Assembly (NCBI GenBank): GCA_934448295.1
Contig: CAKSEY010000005.1
Coordinates: forward strand, 128,524-192,523
Source of the DNA: an uncultured Oscillospiraceae bacterium
GTDB lineage: Bacteria; Bacillota; Clostridia; Oscillospirales; Ruminococcaceae
DNA length: 64,000 nucleotides
Direction of reading: 5' to 3'
The position numbers and the translations under genes were made by a program. The notes below the pieces were generated by a model. It saw nothing but the letters and a program-made list of their open reading frames with translations, did not search any database and was not told the origin of the DNA. Positions 58,790 to 64,000 of the stretch are shown here, piece after piece; the first letter of the stretch is position 1, and every line of letters starts with the position of its first letter.

Positions 58790-61700
58790 ATGATAAAAGA
58801 AAACCAGAAGCTGTTCAACCGTCTTAACGTGCTTACAGACGCGGCGGCAGCAATAGTCTCTGTCACGGCGGCGTATCTGCTGGTGTTCAACCTGCTCGAT
58901 TTTGACAGGAATTACCCGCTGATCGATTATTTCAAGCTGCTGCTGATATTCGTGCCGGTGCAGCTTATGACCTACGGCTGCATGGGACTTTACGGTTCGT
59001 TCCGGAGCCGACGGTTCACCAAGGAGTTCGGCAGGCTGTTTGCCGCGTTCCTGCTGGACGGCCTGGCGCTGGTGGCGTTGCTGTATATCGTCCAGATAAT
59101 CAACTTTTCCCGCTGGGCGCTCGCCATATTCCTTGTGCTGGACTTCATGCTCGTTGCGGCGAAGCGGTTCTTTATGCGCCGGCTGCTGCGCGCATTCCGC
59201 AGGAGCGGCTATAACCAGAAATACGTCCTTGTCGTGGGAAGCGGCGCAGCCGCAAGGGACTACCTGAGAACCATCGCCGAGGAAAAGCACCTTGGCTTTT
59301 TGTGCGTCGGCTATATCTCCGATGGAGAAATGCCCGGTGCAAAGAAGCTGGGCGATATGTCCGGACTTCTCTCCGCACTCGAGGAAAAAAGCTACGACGA
59401 GGTAGTCGTTGCACTCGACCCGGGCGACGATGACAAGCTGGGCATGGTCGTGGAGGCCTGTGAGCTGACCGGAACCAAAATCTCCGTAATTCCAAGCATA
59501 TACAAGTACATGAGCTCAACGCCCGCCATAGATATGGTGGGAAATATCCCCATGATGAACATACGGCGGATCCCGCTGGACAACATCGGAAACGCGGTGC
59601 TGAAACGAGCGCTGGATATAGTCGGCTCTGCGGTGCTGCTGATACTGACCTCGCCGGTGATACTGGTCAGTATGCTGGTGATAAAGCTCACCATGGGCGG
59701 CGAGGTGATATTCCGGCAAAAGCGGGTGGGACTGAACAAAAAGGTCTTTACCATGTACAAGCTCAAATCCATGCGCGACAGCGCCGAGAGCGACACGGCA
59801 TGGTCAAAGGACACCGACCCCCGCCGCACGAAGTTCGGTTCGTTTATCCGGAAGTTCTCGATAGACGAGCTGCCGCAGCTTGTGAATGTGCTTAAAGGCG
59901 AAATGAGCCTTGTCGGCCCCAGACCGGAGATACCGTTCTACGTCAACGACTTCAAGGACAAGATCCCGATGTACATGATAAAGCACCAGGTGAAGCCCGG
60001 CATAACGGGACTGGCGCAGATAAACGGCTACCGCGGGGACACCTCCATAGAGAAGCGGATAGAATTCGATGTGCAGTACATAGAAAACTGGAGCTTCTTC
60101 CTGGACATATCAATATTGCTTAGAACCGCCCTGAGCGGCTTCATAAACTCTGAAAAACTGTCCGGGCGCCCGGACGGCAGAAAGAAAAAATACAAACCGG
60201 AGAAATTACACATGAACGATAATAAAGCTAAGATAGACCTGATGGCGCTGGCTATGTTCCTGCCGTCGGTCGTGGCTGCGGCGCTTGTGCCGATACTGAT
60301 GCACGTATCAAAGGTGCTGACGTCCTCTGAATTGACATACCAGTATCTTGGCGGAACTCCCGTCACCGAGGACGGAACGGCGCAGTATTTATTTATTGAC
60401 AGCTATTCCCAGTGCAAGGGCGTTGCTATAATGGTGTTTGCGCTTATAATGATAGCAACGGCGCTGCTGTGCTGCATTTCATTGTTCAGGCGGGTGGAGA
60501 AGCGCTCGCTGGTGTATGTGGGAGGCTCGGCGGTATTCGTGGCAATGTCTCTTGTTTCCGCGCTCCTTTCCGACTACCAGCATATTGCGTTTTTCGGAGA
60601 ATACGACCGCGCCGAGGGCTTCTGGACGCTCGCATGCTATTTCGTGATGTTCCTGTTCTCAATGTACGCTTTCCGTACCTCCGGCAACTTCAAGCCGCTT
60701 TCCATCGCACTTTTCGTTGCGGTCGGCGTGAACATACTGATCACCGCGCTCCAGGTAACCGGCAACAACCTGCTGAATCAGGAGTGGTTCGTTAACCTTA
60801 TCCGCGACCGCTCCCTTGACGGCTATGAGCTTATCGCCGACATAAACGACGATCAGGCATTCGGCGCACTGTACAACCCGAACTATGTCGGCAGCTTTGC
60901 CGGACTTATTATCCCGCTGTTCACGGTGATGGCGATATACTCTAAGGAAATGCTCTGGCGCATTCTTTATATAGTATTTGATGTTGCTACCATTTTCTTC
61001 CTGATTGCAAGTAATGTACGAAGCGGTTTCGTTGCACTTGTAGCGGCGCTTGTTGTTGGAATAATCGTTTTCGCCCGCCAGATAGGGAAGCACTGGAAAC
61101 GCTGCGCTGCCCTGGTTGCGGCGGCTGCCGTGCTGATCGTGGGTGGAAATTTCGCGCTTGGCAACAGGCTGTTTGAGCGTATCCCGACTATAGTTGAGGA
61201 CGCTGTGGGATTATTCCTGCCTGCAAACGAGGCGGACAAGGATCTTTATTCAAAGCTCCCGGTGAGGGAGATAAAGACCCCCGGAAACAACACACTGGTG
61301 TTCACAGGTCAGGACGATACCCTCACCATGACCTACGACAAGGAAACCAAAAACTACCTGCTCACTGGTGCCGACGGCAGCGTTATGCCTGCAAAATCCC
61401 GGCTGACATTCAATGATAACGAGATCAACGGGCTTTCGATAGAGGCGGATTACAACGAGAAGTACATCAATGTTTCCGTTGGAAATTCCCACGCAATGCT
61501 TATCATAAACGACGACGGCTCCCTTTCTGTGAATGAATACGCCGACAACATGACCGACAACGAAGACGGTTCGTATATTAGCTGCGGCACCCTCGGCGTT
61601 GCAGAGATATCCGACGGCACGTCAAGCCTGTTCATGGAGTACGACCCGGATTACGGCAGGGTGTTCTTCACCACCACTGACACCTCTGAGCTGGTGGAGT

Positions 61701-62761
61701 ATGTGGAAACGCTGAGCTTCCCCGGCCGCATTGACGGGCTGAACATCATGCTGATGAACTCCGTTGAGCGCTCCTACATCAGGGACACCATCGCGATGTA
61801 CTTCAATGACGACAACGCTCACAGCCTGTTCTTCATGCTGGAAAACGAAACAAGGCTGTCCATGATACACCAGAAAACCGCCGAAATAATGCAGCCTGTC
61901 AACGCCGACCACATCGGCTTTGAGGGCAAGGAGAAGCTCGGTTCTTCGAGAGGCTACATCTGGTCAAGGACGCTCCCGCTGCTGAAAAACTGCCTGATCA
62001 CCGGGTACGGCGCGGACACGTTCACATATGTGTTCCCGCAGAACGATGTTCTCGCGAAGTACTATTCCTACACGGATTTCAACGAGGGCTTCTACATCAC
62101 GGTCGATAAGCCCCACAATATGTATCTCCAGATATTCTACGGCAACGGACTTATCGCGCTGATAGCGTTCCTTGCGATATGCGTGTTCTATCTGGTGGAC
62201 TGCTTTAGGCTGTATGCGCTCCGCCGGGAATACCGCACGGAGCAGATAATGGGCGCGGCTGTAATGCTGGGCGTAGTCGGCTATCTTTCAGCGGGGATGT
62301 TCAACGACTCCGTTGTTCATGTTGCACCGCTGTTCTGGATCCTGCTGGGAACCGGCGCGGCGCTCAACACGATAAACCGCCGTGCGGACAAGAATATCCA
62401 GGTTGACGAGGAATATGCGCCGGTAGACCAGGAGCGCTTCCCTACCCCCGAGGAGCAGGAAAAGAACCGCGAAGCCGCAGACGCAGGAAAGGTCCTGGCG
62501 GCGCTTATCCGCAGCGAACAGGCAAAGGCGCTTGAAAAGAAGAAAGCCGAAGCGGTACACACCAAGGAGGACATAAGCAGCCTGCTTGAAAGCGTCCGCG
62601 CAATGCGTGAGAACTCGGAAAACGGCGAACAGCCTGCGGCTCCCTCCAAAGAGGCTCCCGACACCAGCGAGGCTCTCGCCGATAACGGCGGCGAAAGCGG
62701 GACTGCTGATGCCAGCGAAGCTCCAGACAGCGCGGAGGAATCCAACGATGATAACGGCTGA
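58790..62761 (+). CDS. Fusion of polyprenyl-phosphate sugar transferase and O-antigen-ligase-like protein
   Basis: A 1323-residue membrane protein. Residues 1-465 are a complete initiating glycosylphosphotransferase of the WbaP/EpsL kind: four helices, a Rossmann-like cytosolic domain (VLVVGSGAAARDYLRTI) and a catalytic domain with RALDIVGS, KRVGLNKKVFTMYKLKSM, SIDELPQLVNVLKGEMSLVGPRPE and KPGITGLAQINGYRG. From 475 an O-antigen ligase/polymerase-like membrane domain follows, with an extracellular beta-rich insert of about 300 residues (about 815-1085), then helices and an acidic cytosolic tail. An internal ATG at 60212 (Met475) has GGAGA 8 bases upstream and could start a second product. Confidence 0.85.
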   Translation: MIKENQKLFNRLNVLTDAAAAIVSVTAAYLLVFNLLDFDRNYPLIDYFKLLLIFVPVQLMTYGCMGLYGSFRSRRFTKEFGRLFAAFLLDGLALVALLYIVQIINFSRWALAIFLVLDFMLVAAKRFFMRRLLRAFRRSGYNQKYVLVVGSGAAARDYLRTIAEEKHLGFLCVGYISDGEMPGAKKLGDMSGLLSALEEKSYDEVVVALDPGDDDKLGMVVEACELTGTKISVIPSIYKYMSSTPAIDMVGNIPMMNIRRIPLDNIGNAVLKRALDIVGSAVLLILTSPVILVSMLVIKLTMGGEVIFRQKRVGLNKKVFTMYKLKSMRDSAESDTAWSKDTDPRRTKFGSFIRKFSIDELPQLVNVLKGEMSLVGPRPEIPFYVNDFKDKIPMYMIKHQVKPGITGLAQINGYRGDTSIEKRIEFDVQYIENWSFFLDISILLRTALSGFINSEKLSGRPDGRKKKYKPEKLHMNDNKAKIDLMALAMFLPSVVAAALVPILMHVSKVLTSSELTYQYLGGTPVTEDGTAQYLFIDSYSQCKGVAIMVFALIMIATALLCCISLFRRVEKRSLVYVGGSAVFVAMSLVSALLSDYQHIAFFGEYDRAEGFWTLACYFVMFLFSMYAFRTSGNFKPLSIALFVAVGVNILITALQVTGNNLLNQEWFVNLIRDRSLDGYELIADINDDQAFGALYNPNYVGSFAGLIIPLFTVMAIYSKEMLWRILYIVFDVATIFFLIASNVRSGFVALVAALVVGIIVFARQIGKHWKRCAALVAAAAVLIVGGNFALGNRLFERIPTIVEDAVGLFLPANEADKDLYSKLPVREIKTPGNNTLVFTGQDDTLTMTYDKETKNYLLTGADGSVMPAKSRLTFNDNEINGLSIEADYNEKYINVSVGNSHAMLIINDDGSLSVNEYADNMTDNEDGSYISCGTLGVAEISDGTSSLFMEYDPDYGRVFFTTTDTSELVEYVETLSFPGRIDGLNIMLMNSVERSYIRDTIAMYFNDDNAHSLFFMLENETRLSMIHQKTAEIMQPVNADHIGFEGKEKLGSSRGYIWSRTLPLLKNCLITGYGADTFTYVFPQNDVLAKYYSYTDFNEGFYITVDKPHNMYLQIFYGNGLIALIAFLAICVFYLVDCFRLYALRREYRTEQIMGAAVMLGVVGYLSAGMFNDSVVHVAPLFWILLGTGAALNTINRRADKNIQVDEEYAPVDQERFPTPEEQEKNREAADAGKVLAALIRSEQAKALEKKKAEAVHTKEDISSLLESVRAMRENSENGEQPAAPSKEAPDTSEALADNGGESGTADASEAPDSAEESNDDNG

Positions 62762-63536
62762 CCAGCACACGCACACGTTCGTTTCCACCGACAGCGACCA
62801 GCCGATGGAGGGCGCGATACGGGCGATGAGAGACAAGGGTCTCCGGACGGTGTGCTTCACTGAGCACATGGACATGGACTACCCCGGCGGGGAATTTATC
62901 CTCGATACGGCGGGGTACCTCCGGCGGCTGAACGAGCTGCGTCCGCAGTTCCCGGACATGGAACTGCTTTTCGGCGTGGAGCTGGGGCTGATGGACTACC
63001 TCGCGCCGCGCCTGCGGGAATACGTCCGCCAGTGGGACTTCGATCTCGTTATCGGCTCCTCCCACCTTGTAGACGGCGTTGACCCCTACTACCCGGAATA
63101 TTTCGCGCAGCACGGGAACTATAACGGAATCCTGCGCTATTTTGAGAGCATTCTCGCGAATATCGCGGCTTTCGATGATTTCGACGTGTACGGGCACCTG
63201 GATTATGTCGTGCGGTACAGCGGCGCGAAGAATTACCGCCCCGCAGACTACGCGGATATCCTTGACGAGATACTGAAGAAGCTGATCTCCATGGGCAAGG
63301 GGATAGAGCTGAACACCGCCGGGCTGAAATACGGTCTGGGGTGGGCTCACCCGCACCCGGAGGTGCTCCGGCGATATCGGGAGCTGGGCGGAGAGATAAT
63401 CACGGTCGGCTCGGACGGGCATAAGGCGGAGCACTACGCGTGGGAATTCGGCGCGGCGGAGGATATACTCAAAGCGGCGGGATTCACGCATTATACGGTT
63501 TTCCGGAAGCGTAAGCCGGAGTTTGTGAAGATATAA
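62748..63536 (+). CDS. PHP-domain phosphatase (histidinol-phosphatase family)
   Basis: A 262-residue PHP protein with metal ligands in DQHTHTF (5-11), CFTEHMDM (about 37-44), IGSSHLVDG and GSDGHK (about 222-227). The HisJ-like length suggests histidinol phosphatase, but there is no other histidine gene here, and PHP enzymes also act as tyrosine phosphatases in capsule loci. It overlaps the fusion gene by 14 bases with GGAGG 8 bases before its ATG, so a link to polysaccharide assembly is possible. Confidence 0.85.
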   Translation: MITADQHTHTFVSTDSDQPMEGAIRAMRDKGLRTVCFTEHMDMDYPGGEFILDTAGYLRRLNELRPQFPDMELLFGVELGLMDYLAPRLREYVRQWDFDLVIGSSHLVDGVDPYYPEYFAQHGNYNGILRYFESILANIAAFDDFDVYGHLDYVVRYSGAKNYRPADYADILDEILKKLISMGKGIELNTAGLKYGLGWAHPHPEVLRRYRELGGEIITVGSDGHKAEHYAWEFGAAEDILKAAGFTHYTVFRKRKPEFVKI

Positions 63537-63540
63537 AAAA

Positions 63541-63570
63541 TACCGGGGCTGTGAAGTCCCGGTGTTTTTT
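63541..63570 (+). terminator. Terminator of the fusion-PHP operon
   Basis: ACCGGG (63542-63547) pairs with CCCGGT (63558-63563), followed by GTTTTTT. Confidence 0.85.
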
Positions 63571-63620
63571 ATGCCTGTTTCCGTCAGGAAACCTTGATTT
63601 TGATTTTCTTGGCGATACTC

Positions 63621-63851
63621 TTAACTTATGTCAAATATTTCGTCATAGTTTGCCGCGAGAAGTTTTTTTAACAGTATAACTTCATCGGGATATAAGTGCC
63701 GCTGCCCTACCTCAATTTTGGCGAGCGCGCTGCGTGTGATGTCACAGCCGTTCACCTGAAGCTGAGCGGCAAGCTGGTTCTGTGTTATTCCGCGTTTTTC
63801 GCGTAGTTCCCTGATATTGTTGCCTACCCTGAGTTCAATGGCTTTGTTCAT
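63621..63851 (-). CDS. XRE family helix-turn-helix regulator
   Basis: A 76-residue Cro/CI-type DNA-binding protein. The helix-turn-helix is in LREKRGITQNQLAAQLQVNG (about 16-35) and the recognition segment DITRSALAKIEVGQRHLYP. It has no second domain. GAGGAG lies 12 bases before the ATG. The target is unknown; the inverted repeat at 63983-63999 is a candidate. Confidence 0.88.
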   Translation of the reverse strand: MNKAIELRVGNNIRELREKRGITQNQLAAQLQVNGCDITRSALAKIEVGQRHLYPDEVILLKKLLAANYDEIFDIS

Positions 63852-63982
63852 TTGTACATAATTCTCCTCATTATTTTGTGCATATTTAGGTGCAAAAAGA
63901 CCTTGACATTATTATAAAAGTGATTTATGGTAACCTCTAAAAACCCACAAAATTTCAGACAAATAGAGGCATTTAGCATAAT

Positions 63983-63999
63983 TGGTCAAATATTGACCA
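63983..63999. promoter_or_regulatory. Inverted repeat upstream of the XRE gene
   Basis: TGGTCAA (63983-63989) and TTGACCA (63993-63999) form a 7-3-7 perfect inverted repeat of operator type. A plus-strand TTGACA with TATGGT at 17 bases (63903-63931) lies between it and the XRE gene, so a gene beyond the window may be controlled. Confidence 0.45.
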
Positions 64000-64000
64000 G

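Noticed and set aside
62586..62747. Upstream start for the PHP phosphatase
   Set aside because: It would lie deep in the preceding gene with no family similarity; GGAGG supports 62748.

Overview
The window looks like chromosomal DNA from a GC-rich Gram-positive anaerobe of the class Clostridia, most likely a relative of the Ruminococcaceae/Oscillospirales. The evidence is a Spo0A-type regulator, CarD, RqcH, a YmfF/YmfH-like M16 peptidase pair, RelQ, Gram-positive lipoprotein signals, an F-type ATPase with a sodium-type c subunit, and a GH130 mannosyl-glucose phosphorylase of the kind studied in Ruminococcus albus. There is no rRNA, CRISPR array, transposase or prophage. One tRNA (Gln, anticodon CUG) is present. 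Species assignment is inference.

Layout. 1-2.6 kb (minus): head of the ATP synthase operon, from an IseA-like membrane protein through atpZ, atpI-like and atpB into atpE, which runs off the window. 2.9-12.3 kb (minus): DUF1858, trmK, NIF3-like, rqcH, valS, GNAT, nucleotidyltransferase, HD-GYP and cyclophilin. 12.6-18.3 kb (plus): a complete Liv-type amino-acid ABC importer (substrate-binding lipoprotein, livH, livM, livG, livF) followed by a cytidylate-kinase-like gene, then an NhaC-type antiporter to 20.1 kb. 20.1-20.4 kb: a MITE-like inverted-repeat element. 20.4-28.1 kb (minus): a small membrane protein, folD, lgt, two M16 peptidases, a methyltransferase, dtd, a YolD-like gene and a UvrX-type polymerase. 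28.3-32.1 kb (plus): DHFR, azlC/azlD, a short Cys-Cys leader peptide ahead of O-acetylhomoserine sulfhydrylase, and tRNA-Gln. 32.1-37.7 kb (minus): HAD phosphatase, TrkA-like, mnmE, a second-type SecA and a 79-residue unknown. 37.8-46.5 kb: GH130 phosphorylase, NUDIX, TrkA-like, a long FtsA-family protein, a GH26-fold lipoprotein, a second cytidylate-kinase-like gene (minus) and an SGNH-hydrolase lipoprotein. 46.7-51.2 kb: two tandem solute-binding lipoproteins divergent from an AraC regulator. 51.7-57.8 kb: a Spo0A homologue with an altered receiver, a GGDEF sensor (minus), a repeat-rich protein carrying about twelve FliM/FliN-like motifs, and relQ. 57.9-63.9 kb: CarD (minus), a giant sugar-transferase/O-antigen-ligase fusion, a PHP phosphatase and an XRE regulator (minus).

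How it fits together. The sugar genes (GH130, GH26-fold lipoprotein, SGNH esterase-like lipoprotein, two orphan sugar-type binding proteins, AraC) suggest capture and use of beta-mannan or a related plant glycan, although no permease is in view. Signalling genes (HD-GYP, GGDEF, RelQ, Spo0A-like) cover c-di-GMP, (p)ppGpp and a sporulation-type master regulator whose phospho-acceptor Asp is Glu. An AT-rich intergenic repeat, with AATTCGGAATT ends and TTCG-loop hairpins, occurs at six places.

The most unusual objects are the repeat protein at 55.1-57.0 kb, the fused glycan-assembly protein at 58.8-62.8 kb, the Spo0A homologue with E56, the apparently non-catalytic GH26 lipoprotein, and the Cys-Cys leader peptide. 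Functions are read from the sequence by eye; no database search was run.
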